Positions 25,947 through 36,756 of a DNA stretch of 64,000 nt are shown one piece after another. The first letter of the stretch is position 1; every line of letters begins with the position of its first letter. The stretch lies in NCBI RefSeq assembly GCF_031851795.1, contig NZ_CP134696.1, positions 5,766,001 through 5,830,000 on the forward strand, read 5' to 3'. The notes beneath the pieces are model-generated. The model saw only the letters and a list, made by a program, of their open reading frames with translations. It did no database searches and was not told where the DNA came from. This stretch comes from Pontibacter sp. G13 (GTDB lineage: Bacteria; Bacteroidota; Bacteroidia; J057). The position numbers and the translations under genes are program-made.

Positions 25947-26099
25947 TCTGCAGAATATTCGCTTGGCTGTGGTTACTCTCCGCATGATTTGTCCCTCAAC
26001 TTTCCTATTGTTCTGAATACTTTCCACATGCACGAATTGACTTCTCGCTGGACGGGTGGTTACAGAATTTTATCTGTAAACTTATAAGTTGATTTTGTG
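25743..26099 (+). repeat. Long direct repeat, copy 2
   Basis: Gap-free partner of 24644-25000. The near identity over coding and non-coding parts points to recent tandem duplication or gene conversion. Confidence 0.88.
26024..26096 (+). promoter_or_regulatory. Operator/promoter block of module 3
   Basis: TTACAGA-N6-TCTGTAA at 26060-26079 and AACTTATAAGTT at 26079-26090, with GTG at 26097. Spacing is identical to modules 1 and 2. Confidence 0.78.
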
Positions 26100-26657
26100 G
26101 AAATTCGTCGTATATTTCCTTTAGGAAGGTCTACCTCTGAAGGAAAAAATCAACTCAATGCAGTCCTTTATCCAGGAGATGAGACGGATTCATTTGAAAA
26201 GACATTCCGAACTTGGCATGACGAGCAACATCTCATGGCCTTTTTTGAAGCTAATCAATGGGATATGCCCAGTCATTGGGATTTCAACTTTTTTACAAAC
26301 AAGGTGGAAATGGAACGGGAGTCTTTTCTCGACTTGTTGTTGAATCGTGCCGTGAGCGAAAGGCTGCCATTAGATCTTCTCTTCAAACCCCTCAGGAATG
26401 AAGAGTATGTAGAGCGGGAGCTATCTCTCAATAAAGCAAGGCCTGAAATCAGACGCTCGATCTTAAGATTATATGCTTTGAGAATAGATATGAACTGTTT
26501 TTTAATTACCGGAGGAGCGATCAAGGTAACGGCGAGGATGCAGGAGGCCCAGCATACTAACCTAGAATTGATCAGACTCAATCAAGCTCGAGATTATTTG
26601 GCGGAGCAAGGGATTACGGATGTCTATTTATTTCAAGCGTCTTTCAACTTTAGATGA
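26097..26657 (+). CDS. Toxin-like protein of tandem TA module 3
   Basis: A 186-residue GTG-started paralog. It begins MEIRRIFPLGRST, close to module 1 (MEIRRILSNSH), then diverges. The conserved core is SILRLYALRIDMNCFLITGGAIKVT and MQEAQHTNLELIRL. The stop codon is one base before the ATG of its partner. No transmembrane segment or signal peptide, so cytoplasmic. Toxicity is inferred from gene order and partner type only. Confidence 0.72.
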   Translation: MEIRRIFPLGRSTSEGKNQLNAVLYPGDETDSFEKTFRTWHDEQHLMAFFEANQWDMPSHWDFNFFTNKVEMERESFLDLLLNRAVSERLPLDLLFKPLRNEEYVERELSLNKARPEIRRSILRLYALRIDMNCFLITGGAIKVTARMQEAQHTNLELIRLNQARDYLAEQGITDVYLFQASFNFR

Positions 26658-26658
26658 T

Positions 26659-27006
26659 ATGACTAACAAGGAGAAATTTGAAGCACTCATTTCCGATACC
26701 CCCTCCAATGCACTGGAAATGCATCAATGGATCAAAGATAATCGGCATTGGCTGAGGCGTTCTAGGGCCATTGTAAGAATTGTTTTGGTAGGCCTGAAGA
26801 ATCGCGGCTGGACGCAAAAGGAATTTGCCGAGCGGATGGGCGTCTCCCCGCAGCAGGTCAGCAAGTGGCTCAAGGGGCAGGAGAATTTCCGGCTGGAGAC
26901 GATCTCCAAGATGGAGGCGGTGCTCGAGGTGGAACTGATCGAAATCAAGTCTTTCAAATCTGGGGAGTCTTCTACGTCGGAGGCAGAAGTTAACCCCCAA
27001 GAATAG
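26659..27006 (+). CDS. XRE-type HTH antitoxin-like protein, module 3
   Basis: A 115-residue protein starting at 26659 (MTNKEKFEALISDTPSNALEMHQW). The N-terminal half is the most divergent of the three (IKDNRHWLRRSRAIVRIVLVGLKN). From RGWTQKEFAERMG through IEIKSFKSGESSTSE it is again identical. The last residues (AEVNPQE) differ and mark the end of the duplicated block. Copy C of repeat family R begins eight bases after its stop codon. Confidence 0.8.
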   Translation: MTNKEKFEALISDTPSNALEMHQWIKDNRHWLRRSRAIVRIVLVGLKNRGWTQKEFAERMGVSPQQVSKWLKGQENFRLETISKMEAVLEVELIEIKSFKSGESSTSEAEVNPQE

Positions 27007-27014
27007 TGCTCCCT

Positions 27015-27181
27015 GTGCGGATGGCCAGCGGCGGCGTGATGGGCCTGGAAGGTGAGGCGCAGCCGAAGTCCCGGAGCCTGAGCGGAGGGACCGAGCGATC
27101 AGCGAGCCTGTAAGGGCCAGACCCAGCGACCCCTATACCCAAGGGATCTACCCAACGTCCAAGCACGCTGGGGCACGCCCA
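27015..27181 (-). repeat. Dispersed repeat family R, copy C (subfamily 2)
   Basis: On the minus strand: TGGGCGTGCCCCAGCGTGCT at one end and CACGCCGCCGCTGGCCATCC near the other, with GGGTCTGGCCCTTAC inside. It fills most of the convergent gap between the third antitoxin-like gene and eno, starting eight bases after the former's stop codon. Confidence 0.82.
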
Positions 27182-27227
27182 GATCCTGCGTATCTTTCAA
27201 GCGTTTACCTTCATTTTTACCCAAACA

Positions 27228-27260
27228 TAAAGGGCTGAACTCCATATCGGAGCCAGCCCA
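27228..27260 (-). terminator. Terminator of eno
   Basis: On the minus strand GGGCTGGCTCC, loop GATAT, GGAGTTCAGCCC with a small bulge, then TTTATGTTT. It lies 37 bases after the eno stop codon. Confidence 0.75.
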
Positions 27261-27296
27261 TTTCTTTATGATTCGTACGGTTTGATTCGCAACCGA

Positions 27297-28628
<1,332 letters not shown>

Positions 28629-28728
28629 TTATTCCCGACCTATAGCAGTTTGTCAGAATAGGCGGTCATAAGTTTACAATTTTATAACTGAGCCGTCAGA
28701 TTTGCTGATTGTTTCGCAGAACACGAAT

Positions 28729-29520
28729 ATGAACCCACTAAATATTGCGGCTTTCCAACTGGATCTGGCTTGGCAGGCCCCTGAAGCCAATCGTACTCAG
28801 ATTGAATCCCAGTTTTCACGCCTAGCTCCAGACACCGATTTGGTGTTTCTCCCAGAGATGTTTACCACCGGATTTTCGATGACACCCGCTCCATTGGCAG
28901 AAACGATGGATGGGCCTTCTGTCGCTTGGATGGTCCAAATGGCCCAACAGCATGAGATTGTGCTTGGGGGAAGCCTGATCATCCAATCGGAATCAGGATT
29001 CGTCAATCGTTTTGTGATTGTCGATGGAAAAGGAGTCTTGGGACATTATGACAAGCGTCATCTCTTCCGAATGGCAGGAGAAGACGAGTCCTATCAGGCT
29101 GGGGACGAAATATTCACCTTTACCCACAAAGGTTGGCGGATATGTCCACTGGTGTGCTATGATCTTCGATTTCCGGTTTGGGCGCGGAATAGACGGGTAG
29201 GGGAGGAGATGACGTATGATCTGTTGGTATATGTCGCCAACTGGCCGAGTCCTCGCGTCTCCCATTGGGATACTTTGCTCATGGCTCGGGCCATCGAGAA
29301 TCAATCCTACGTGCTCGGTGTGAATCGAGTAGGCTTAGACGGGAACGATGTGCCCTACAATGGACATTCGGCGTTGTACGATCCCAAGGGCAACCGAATT
29401 TCCTATGCGGCAGAGCAGCCTGCCATTCTTTCTGCTACTTTGGACGATGTCTCGATGAAAGCATATCGCCGAAAATTCCCAGTTTGGAAAGACTCGGATT
29501 TTTTCTCCTTGCATCCGTAA
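28729..29520 (+). CDS. Nitrilase-superfamily amidase, YafV/omega-amidase type
   Basis: A 263-residue carbon-nitrogen hydrolase starting at the ATG at 28729 (MNPLNIAAFQLDLAW). The catalytic triad is complete: Glu43 in FLPEMF, Lys109 in HYDKRHLF, and Cys143 in PLVCYDLRFPVWAR. YDLRFP and NRVGLDGNDVPYNGHS are typical of omega-amidases that hydrolyse alpha-ketoglutaramate or ketosuccinamate in methionine-salvage side reactions. Divergent from eno, single gene, ends in a terminator. Confidence 0.92.
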   Translation: MNPLNIAAFQLDLAWQAPEANRTQIESQFSRLAPDTDLVFLPEMFTTGFSMTPAPLAETMDGPSVAWMVQMAQQHEIVLGGSLIIQSESGFVNRFVIVDGKGVLGHYDKRHLFRMAGEDESYQAGDEIFTFTHKGWRICPLVCYDLRFPVWARNRRVGEEMTYDLLVYVANWPSPRVSHWDTLLMARAIENQSYVLGVNRVGLDGNDVPYNGHSALYDPKGNRISYAAEQPAILSATLDDVSMKAYRRKFPVWKDSDFFSLHP

Positions 29521-29553
29521 CAAAACCTGACATCTATTCGCACTGATTTCCTG

Positions 29554-29592
29554 CAATCCCCGGCCTTTTTTGGAGGCTGGGGATTGTGTTTT
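29554..29592 (+). terminator. Rho-independent terminator
   Basis: CAATCCCCGGCC pairs with GGCTGGGGATTG (one G-U pair) around a T-rich loop, followed by TGTTTTT. It closes the amidase gene. Confidence 0.85.
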
Positions 29593-29851
29593 TGGATTCC
29601 GTAGTAAATGCTTGCTGCCTTTGAATGGCTGTGAATCTGTTGAATAGAACTCATGGGGGATGTTTTTGTGAAAAATGATCCATTTGACAAAAAGTCGTCA
29701 CGCATAACTTTTTGAAAATGGCTGTGTTGTTTAATTACGAATGATGGGTCGATTGGAGCGGTTCATGCAAAATGTCTTGAAAACTCCACGGGCATTATTT
29801 AACTTTTTTATGAAATATCAATAAGTATTATTTTCCAAAGATTGAGATACC
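29593..29851. other. AT-rich intergenic region
   Basis: Spacer between the terminator and the next gene. No open frame of protein character, repeat or RNA signature seen; it probably contains the promoter of the gene at 29852. Confidence 0.45.
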
Positions 29852-30265
29852 ATGCATGAACAATTTCGGGTTGTCGCTGAGTACGAAGAGAAAACACTCG
29901 CAGAATCCCACGCCAAGTTGCTGAAACGGCACAACATCTCTTCCGAAGTGGAGGAGCTGGACATTTTTGATGCCGATGAGGAGAAGGGTTGGAAAGATGG
30001 GGACGTCCTACTCAAGGTCAATCCCGATCAATTCAATCAAGCGTTTTCGCTGCTTCAAAAAATGGACGATCGACGGGCTGAGTCTGTGGCAGGAATTGGA
30101 GACGTGTACATGTTGGTGGGAGCCATAATGGCGATGGTCGGCATGCTCACTTCTATGGGGAATTTTTCGGGGGCAAGTGCTGACTTGATCCTATTTCCCT
30201 ACACACTTGCCGCACTCGGCGGATGTATTTTCCTGAAAGGTATGATCTATGGGCGGGATGAGTAG
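29852..30265 (+). CDS. DUF2007-like domain protein with two membrane helices
   Basis: A 137-residue protein. The N-terminal 75 residues (VVAEYEEKTLAESHAKLLKRHNISSEVEE..GDVLLKVNPDQFNQAFSLLQ) fit the small alpha/beta DUF2007 pattern, a family sometimes called putative signal-transducing. Two hydrophobic helices follow (about 87-104 and 113-130). Function unknown. Single gene, with a terminator directly downstream. Confidence 0.72.
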   Translation: MHEQFRVVAEYEEKTLAESHAKLLKRHNISSEVEELDIFDADEEKGWKDGDVLLKVNPDQFNQAFSLLQKMDDRRAESVAGIGDVYMLVGAIMAMVGMLTSMGNFSGASADLILFPYTLAALGGCIFLKGMIYGRDE

Positions 30266-30303
30266 GGAAGCCCCCAAATCTCCTCGCTCAACCGAAATTT
30301 TCC

Positions 30304-30331
30304 AATAAGCCGCCCAGTGCGGCTTATTTCG
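30304..30331 (+). terminator. Rho-independent terminator
   Basis: A perfect 10-bp stem AATAAGCCGC with GCGGCTTATT around CCAGT, then TTC. Located 38 bases after the stop codon. Confidence 0.78.
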
Positions 30332-30472
30332 TCACCACTCACGTCTACTCCCCGAATTGGTACGTTCACTCAGGCAATTGGCACAGTCGAGCAACTCGAA
30401 GTGATTCAGCGGGTCATACAGCCAGTGGAAGCTTCCGAGCAACCACCCATCAAGTAGCCAATTCGGAACGTT

Positions 30473-30961
30473 ATGAACAAGTACTTATACCTCCTGATCG
30501 CGATGCTCGCATTTGGCACGACGAGCGCTTCTGCCCAAAATTATATCGCCGCTATCGGACTTCGGACTGGGTTTGGAATTGGGGTGACAGGGAAGCTATT
30601 TATCGATGAATCCACAGCTTTAGAGGCGATGGCCGAAGTGAGGAACCGTGGATTTGGGCTGACAGGCATGTACGAAATCCACCACGACATTTTGGGGATT
30701 GACGGCATGCAGGGATTTTATGGAGGGGGCGCACATTTGGGATTCACTCAGGGAACGGAATCCAGCAACACCTCCTTCAATGAGCAAACGGCCTTCATTT
30801 TGGGGGTAGATGGCATTGCAGGGATCGAGTATACCATCCCTTCTATTCCTATCAATTTGTCCCTTGATTTCAAGCCTTCCTTCAACTTTTTAGGGACCAA
30901 GGCGGTACCATTCTTCATACCGGGAGGAGCAGTCTCGTTCCGGTACATCATCAGTCAATAA
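30473..30961 (+). CDS. Small outer-membrane-beta-barrel-like secreted protein
   Basis: A 162-residue protein with a clear signal peptide (MNKYLYLLIAMLAFGTTSASAQ). The mature part is Gly/aromatic-rich with alternating hydrophobic strands (AAIGLRTGFGIGVTGKLFI, FYGGGAHLGFT, FNFLGTKAVPFFIPGGAVSFRY) and ends in an aromatic strand. This fits the OmpA/OprF-type eight-strand barrel proteins common in Bacteroidota. No ligand or role can be named. Confidence 0.72.
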   Translation: MNKYLYLLIAMLAFGTTSASAQNYIAAIGLRTGFGIGVTGKLFIDESTALEAMAEVRNRGFGLTGMYEIHHDILGIDGMQGFYGGGAHLGFTQGTESSNTSFNEQTAFILGVDGIAGIEYTIPSIPINLSLDFKPSFNFLGTKAVPFFIPGGAVSFRYIISQ

Positions 30962-31034
30962 TCGTCATTCAAACCATAGTGGCCGGCTTTCGAAAGAAGG
31001 TCGGTCTTTTTTTGTTTGGGGAGGGGGGCTTGAA

Positions 31035-31265
31035 TCAGCTGACCTGTGGCTCCCTTACAGGATCTTCTGGCATCAATACAATCCCCGGAGGCAAGTCCAA
31101 AGGGGCATCCCAATCGAAGTCTATACCTCCGCCACCAGAACCTGGGGCATCGTCAGAGTCATTGGATGCATTGGGTTTGGGACTTGAGAGGAATCTCCAA
31201 AGGAAATACAAGCCTGCCAAAAGCAAGAGGGGTTCAACCGTAAGTAGAATGACAGCCCAATTCAT
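31035..31265 (-). CDS. Small single-helix membrane protein
   Basis: A 76-residue protein starting at 31265 (MNWAVILLTVEPLLLLAGLYFLWRF). One transmembrane helix (about 4-24), then a Gly/Asp-rich linker (DDAPGSGGGGIDFDWD) and a Pro-rich acidic tail. A longer frame to 31430 lacks protein character. Unknown function. Confidence 0.6.
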   Translation of the reverse strand: MNWAVILLTVEPLLLLAGLYFLWRFLSSPKPNASNDSDDAPGSGGGGIDFDWDAPLDLPPGIVLMPEDPVREPQVS

Positions 31266-31511
31266 ATGGGTGAGTTGGTTTAGGGTACGAGTATGAGGGT
31301 AGCTCTGTAGAAGTCTATATAAATTAAATGATATCAGGGAATTGGTCAAGGTGGCGACGATATGTTTATTTGATGCTGATAAATCCGAAGAAGTAAGATT
31401 ATGGAATTTCCGGTTCCGATTGATCCCCAAAGCGCAAGGCGGAAGAACCGCGGAATTTTTGTATCATAGGCCTGAGAGACCTCTAGCCATAGATTGTATT
31501 AGGGACGATAC

Positions 31512-32450
31512 ATGTTTCAAGACCATTACGAGATTCTCGGGATATCCCGAAACGCCACCTCAAGCGAAATCAAGGAAGCTTATCGGGAATTGGCCAAGCG
31601 CCTTCATCCTGACCAGAATGATAATCCGGATTCGCATGAGCGATTTTTGGCCATCAGCAAATCCTACCAAATCCTGAATGACTCGACTCGTAAGGCTAAA
31701 TACGATTTGGCTTACGATCGTCATCACGGTGAAGGTGGCTCCAAAACGCAAGGTTCTCAGGCAGCTTTGGAAATTACCCGAAGCAAGCGAGCTAGCCGGT
31801 ATCGTCGAACCATGTATTCGCAGCGAGTCAAATATCGTGGGCATAGCGGTAACTTCAGTCCCGAGTTTGCCAAGGAGTCTCAGGCCAGAAGGGCAGCTTC
31901 GAGGGCTCAAGCCGAAATCCATGAACGGTATGCCCGTCAAGCCTATGAACAAGTCTCTCGTTCCCAATACGCTTTCATTAACCTTGCCAAGGTCCTACAG
32001 GTGTTTTCGGGGCTTCTACTGCTGTTCACTATCGGTCTATGGCTCGATCAGGCACTTGCGGTCAAGGTGGATGCAGAGGTGGTCATCTCGAATGATGAAA
32101 TCCCCCGGTCTGTCCATTCATTGAGTGTGAATCGAATTGCGACAGCTACCACCCAATTGGAACTCCGAAGAGATATGGCCGAGCGATTGTTCATTGGATC
32201 GGAAGTCCATTTGGAGAAGACGCTGTTTTCGCGCGTCCCTACAGGGCTGTATTTTCACAATGGCTATCGAGAGCTTTATTCGCCGGTTGCTGGAGGACGT
32301 TATGGCCCGGGGTTTCGGTGGATATACTTGGTCATGATCGGCTGTTTGGCGGTATTGCTGTTTCGCAAAAACCCAGAATTTAATGCCTATTTGGGGGTCA
32401 TTGTTGGCGTTTTATCCACCATTTTGCTCAGTTTGATCCTTACCCAGTAA
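31512..32450 (+). CDS. Membrane-anchored J-domain protein, paralog 1
   Basis: A 312-residue protein. The N-terminal J-domain (residues 5-68) has the HPD motif at His32-Asp34 and FLAISKSYQILNDSTRKAKYD. A basic linker follows, then a transmembrane helix (about 159-178), a luminal/periplasmic segment of about 85 residues and two close C-terminal helices (about 264-310). The J-domain would face the cytoplasm and recruit DnaK to the membrane. No zinc-finger or substrate-binding DnaJ domains. The next gene has the same architecture. Confidence 0.85.
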   Translation: MFQDHYEILGISRNATSSEIKEAYRELAKRLHPDQNDNPDSHERFLAISKSYQILNDSTRKAKYDLAYDRHHGEGGSKTQGSQAALEITRSKRASRYRRTMYSQRVKYRGHSGNFSPEFAKESQARRAASRAQAEIHERYARQAYEQVSRSQYAFINLAKVLQVFSGLLLLFTIGLWLDQALAVKVDAEVVISNDEIPRSVHSLSVNRIATATTQLELRRDMAERLFIGSEVHLEKTLFSRVPTGLYFHNGYRELYSPVAGGRYGPGFRWIYLVMIGCLAVLLFRKNPEFNAYLGVIVGVLSTILLSLILTQ

Positions 32451-32482
32451 TCATTCGGTGCGGAATTTGTACGATTTTCCTG

Positions 32483-32490
32483 TACATTTG
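32483..32490 (+). promoter_or_regulatory. -7 box (TACATTTG) before J-domain paralog 2
   Basis: Exact TAnnTTTG match 62 bases before the start codon. A TTTG at 32466-32469 lies only 13 bases upstream, closer than the usual 19-21. If used, the second J-domain gene has its own promoter. Confidence 0.4.
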
Positions 32491-32552
32491 GAAAGTTCAA
32501 ACCGAGTGGGGCAGGCTTCCCAGATGAAGATCGCCGAATAGGGGCGTAGGGT

Positions 32553-33419
32553 ATGGTCAAAGATTATTACCAAATACTGGAAATCGACGCAAATGCTTCT
32601 GATGCCGACATCAAATCAGCATATCGGAAGCTCGCCATGGAATTTCATCCGGACAGCAATGACTCTCCGGGTGCCCATCAGCGTTTCCTCGAAATTAACG
32701 AGGCATACCAGATTTTAGGTGATCCCCAGAAAAAGGGCCTGTACGATATCAAGCTGAGACGAATTCAGCGTGGAGAATTTGTCATGGAGGGACCACCTCC
32801 TCCTCCCCCCACCCCAGAAGGTAGAACTACCCCTCCTCCGGAGTATTACGAAAAGAAAGCCAGAGAAGCACAGGCTCGATATCACGAGTTTGCCCGGTTC
32901 AATTTGTTTTCCAGAACAATGTCGGTCATTGCCCTGATATTCGGGCTATTGATCGTGTCGGATTATCTCCGTCAGGGAGATTCTCCCGTAGCCGAGATCG
33001 AGTCCATCAGAATCTTGGCAAAAGATGGGCAGACTCCTGAATGTTTGATCCGGACCTCTCAATATGATTTGCGATTGGGCAAAGACGTGTGCCAATTCGT
33101 CGGGAAGGGGGACTATATCTCCATGACCAGGACGCCTTTGTTCGGGATTGAGCTGAAGCTTTCCATTTGGAAACCCTCCTTTTCCGATCCCACGCTCTTG
33201 ACCAAGCGCTATTTGGAGACTCTTTTGGCCTCGGAGCCTTCGGAAGTGGTCGAGCCTTCCGCCAATGTGTTCAATCGATACTGGATTTTCCTGATCATGT
33301 TGTTTGGGGTCAGTATCGCTGGGTTGGTGATCCGAAATCAGCCTGAATTGGTGTTTAAGCTAGGTCTGCTCAACATCGTTTCCATCCTCTTTAATTTTCT
33401 GGTGGTCGTGGTCATTTAG
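32553..33419 (+). CDS. Membrane-anchored J-domain protein, paralog 2
   Basis: A 288-residue protein with a J-domain at residues 4-68 (HPD at 32-34, [21 protein letters not shown]). A proline-rich linker ([19 protein letters not shown], about 86-104) replaces the basic linker of paralog 1. A transmembrane helix (about 125-141), an extracytoplasmic segment and two C-terminal helices follow. [11 protein letters not shown] and [14 protein letters not shown] match TLFSRVPTGLY and FRKNPEFNAYLGVI in paralog 1. The stop codon overlaps that of the convergent SAM hydrolase gene by four bases. Confidence 0.85.
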   Translation: MVKDYYQILEIDANASDADIKSAYRKLAMEFHPDSNDSPGAHQRFLEINEAYQILGDPQKKGLYDIKLRRIQRGEFVMEGPPPPPPTPEGRTTPPPEYYEKKAREAQARYHEFARFNLFSRTMSVIALIFGLLIVSDYLRQGDSPVAEIESIRILAKDGQTPECLIRTSQYDLRLGKDVCQFVGKGDYISMTRTPLFGIELKLSIWKPSFSDPTLLTKRYLETLLASEPSEVVEPSANVFNRYWIFLIMLFGVSIAGLVIRNQPELVFKLGLLNIVSILFNFLVVVVI

Positions 33420-34165
33420 GTCCATGACACCTCATTTCCTACAGAAATTCCCAGTTGGTTGGCTGCATCGCCGTTTCTTACGGCGATCTCCAGAAGGCCG
33501 TGGCTTCCCCATAGTGCCAATGGTTGCCCTGCTGCCACAGATGCATAGGTTGTGTGAAAAGGAATGGTCTGTTTGCCAATCTGAATGAATGTTGGCGGCT
33601 GGGTAGATTGCTTGAGCTGTGTGATGGCATTTCCAAAATGATCGATGTACACAACTTTGGCTCGGTTCCCCGATTCTATCCACGGATCTTGGGGGAGCTG
33701 GTAATTGATGAGCGGGCCGACTTGGGTCAAAGGAAATCCGCGGGCGATATGGGCGGCGGCTGGTGAAAAGATGTCCCTACCATGAAAAGTATGACTGATG
33801 TCCGAACGCATCAACTTGGGGTTTTCAAGCTTGAAGAGTTGCCGCACGGAAGTTTCTGCCATGACCCAGTCTAGCAGGCCATTGTTGGGCGCAATAAATA
33901 CATGATCTTGGGTCTGCAACACCCAGATTTCCCGATCAGACCCCACGCCGGGATCGACGACCGAAACGAAGATGCTTCCCGAGGGAAAGTATTTGTAGCT
34001 ATTCCAAAGGACAAACGCGGCTGCGGAAACCTGTTGAGGAGGGATGTCATGGGAAAGGTCGATGATGGGAGTGTCAGGGGAAATGGCATGGATCACACCT
34101 TTCATTGTGCCGACATAGCCATCCTGAAGGCCAAAATCCGTCAAAAATACGATCGGGGGAGTCAT
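33416..34165 (-). CDS. S-adenosyl-L-methionine hydrolase (adenosine-forming), DUF62 family
   Basis: A 249-residue member of the SAM hydroxide adenosyltransferase/fluorinase family, which splits SAM with water into adenosine and methionine. Signatures are [20 protein letters not shown] (Asp10), [35 protein letters not shown] and [12 protein letters not shown]. No insertion loop as in fluorinases is visible. Cytoplasmic, single gene, divergent from groES by 204 bases and overlapping the convergent J-domain gene by four bases. Confidence 0.93.
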   Translation of the reverse strand: MTPPIVFLTDFGLQDGYVGTMKGVIHAISPDTPIIDLSHDIPPQQVSAAAFVLWNSYKYFPSGSIFVSVVDPGVGSDREIWVLQTQDHVFIAPNNGLLDWVMAETSVRQLFKLENPKLMRSDISHTFHGRDIFSPAAAHIARGFPLTQVGPLINYQLPQDPWIESGNRAKVVYIDHFGNAITQLKQSTQPPTFIQIGKQTIPFHTTYASVAAGQPLALWGSHGLLEIAVRNGDAANQLGISVGNEVSWT

Positions 34166-34262
34166 AGCGAATGCAATTGGAGTCGAAACGGCCGAAATCT
34201 TACCTCATGCCGCTGTCATATTGTCCGTCAAATATGCCATTTTGCGCTAAAATTGTGAAGCC

Positions 34263-34278
34263 CTGACAAAAGTGTCAG
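34263..34278 (+). promoter_or_regulatory. Perfect inverted repeat upstream of groES
   Basis: CTGACA-AAAG-TGTCAG, 92 bases before the groES start. It is not a CIRCE element (no TTAGCACTC). It could be an operator or activator site for the chaperonin operon. Confidence 0.6.
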
Positions 34279-34289
34279 CCGGATTGGCG

Positions 34290-34306
34290 TTGGCACATTT
34301 TTCGAC
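34290..34306 (+). promoter_or_regulatory. Sigma-54-like -24/-12 element upstream of groES
   Basis: TTGGCAC followed by ATTTTTCGA resembles TGGCAC-N5-TTGC, with GG-N10-GA in place of GG-N10-GC. It lies 12 bases after the inverted repeat and about 65 bases before the groES ATG. Confidence 0.4.
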
Positions 34307-34369
34307 AAGGGCGATGCAGATGCTGAAAATGGCATCGTTTCAAACTGAAAACAAAATCGCGATATAACT

Positions 34370-34645
34370 ATGTCACTGAACATCAAACCCCTAGCGGATC
34401 GTGTTTTGATCGAGCCTGCAGCGGCTGAAGAGACCACTGCTTCTGGTATCATCATTCCTGACACTGCCAAAGAAAAACCTCAACGTGGAACTGTAGTAGC
34501 TGTTGGACCTGGCAAAAAGGACGAGCCTACTCAGCTTTCCGTTGGTGACACGGTATTGTATGGAAAATATTCCGGTACTGAGCTCAGCGTAGAAGGTAAA
34601 GATTACCTGATGATGAGAGAGTCCGATATTTTGGCGATCGTATAA
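34370..34645 (+). CDS. groES: Co-chaperonin GroES
   Basis: A 91-residue 10-kDa co-chaperonin that caps the GroEL cage. It has the N-terminal [13 protein letters not shown], the mobile loop [21 protein letters not shown], and [25 protein letters not shown] at the end. Length and motifs are normal. groEL follows after 93 bases and the two should be cotranscribed. Confidence 0.98.
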   Translation: MSLNIKPLADRVLIEPAAAEETTASGIIIPDTAKEKPQRGTVVAVGPGKKDEPTQLSVGDTVLYGKYSGTELSVEGKDYLMMRESDILAIV

Positions 34646-34735
34646 GGTTTCTGTTCGCTGGAATCCACTTTTTCGGGGGTAGCCCCGACGATTTTTTCTC
34701 TTTACTTACAAACAAAATCTCCAAGATTTTTATAA

Positions 34736-36394
<1,659 letters not shown>

Positions 36395-36417
36395 TCCCTT
36401 TGGGAAACCCATAAACA

Positions 36418-36449
36418 AGGCTGCCCGTACATCGGGCGGCCTTTCTTGT
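36418..36449 (+). terminator. Terminator of groES-groEL
   Basis: AAGGCTGCCCG, loop TACAT, CGGGCGGCCTT (one G-U pair), then TCTTGTTT. Confidence 0.85.
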
Positions 36450-36536
36450 TTCGGATCGTTCCAAGATGGTAGGGAGATTGTCCAAAAGGGCGGGTTTTGC
36501 TATATTATATAATTGCTAACCTATAATTATCTCTTT

Positions 36537-36677
36537 ATGGACACTACTACGATTATTATCACCCTGATCCTGCTTGTAGCAGCATTCGGATTTGGAATTT
36601 GGGGGATCAGAAAAACCCTCGCAGAAGACCCGAAGAAAGGAAAGGCCAAGAAACGCAGGGCCGCACGGAGAAGATGA
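36537..36677 (+). CDS. 46-residue single-helix membrane protein
   Basis: ATG at 36537 opens MDTTTIIITLILLVAAFGFG, a transmembrane helix (residues 5-24), followed by IRKTLAEDPKKGKAKKRR and a very basic C-terminus ending AARRR. Stop at 36675-36677. It lies between groEL and the Fur-family gene. The helix-then-basic-tail layout is typical of real small membrane proteins, but no family is recognised. Confidence 0.55.
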   Translation: MDTTTIIITLILLVAAFGFGIWGIRKTLAEDPKKGKAKKRRAARRR

Positions 36678-36723
36678 CGCGAAATGCACCGTGTAAAGCG
36701 GGGCATTGTTGCTCGATTATTTA

Positions 36724-36731
36724 TATCTTTG
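36724..36731 (+). promoter_or_regulatory. -7 box (TATCTTTG) of the Fur-family gene
   Basis: Exact TAnnTTTG match 25 bases before the ATG at 36757. A TTG at 36705-36707 lies 16 bases upstream as a weak -33 candidate. Confidence 0.55.
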
Positions 36732-36756
36732 TGGGCTTTTTAACAAATCCGTTGAT

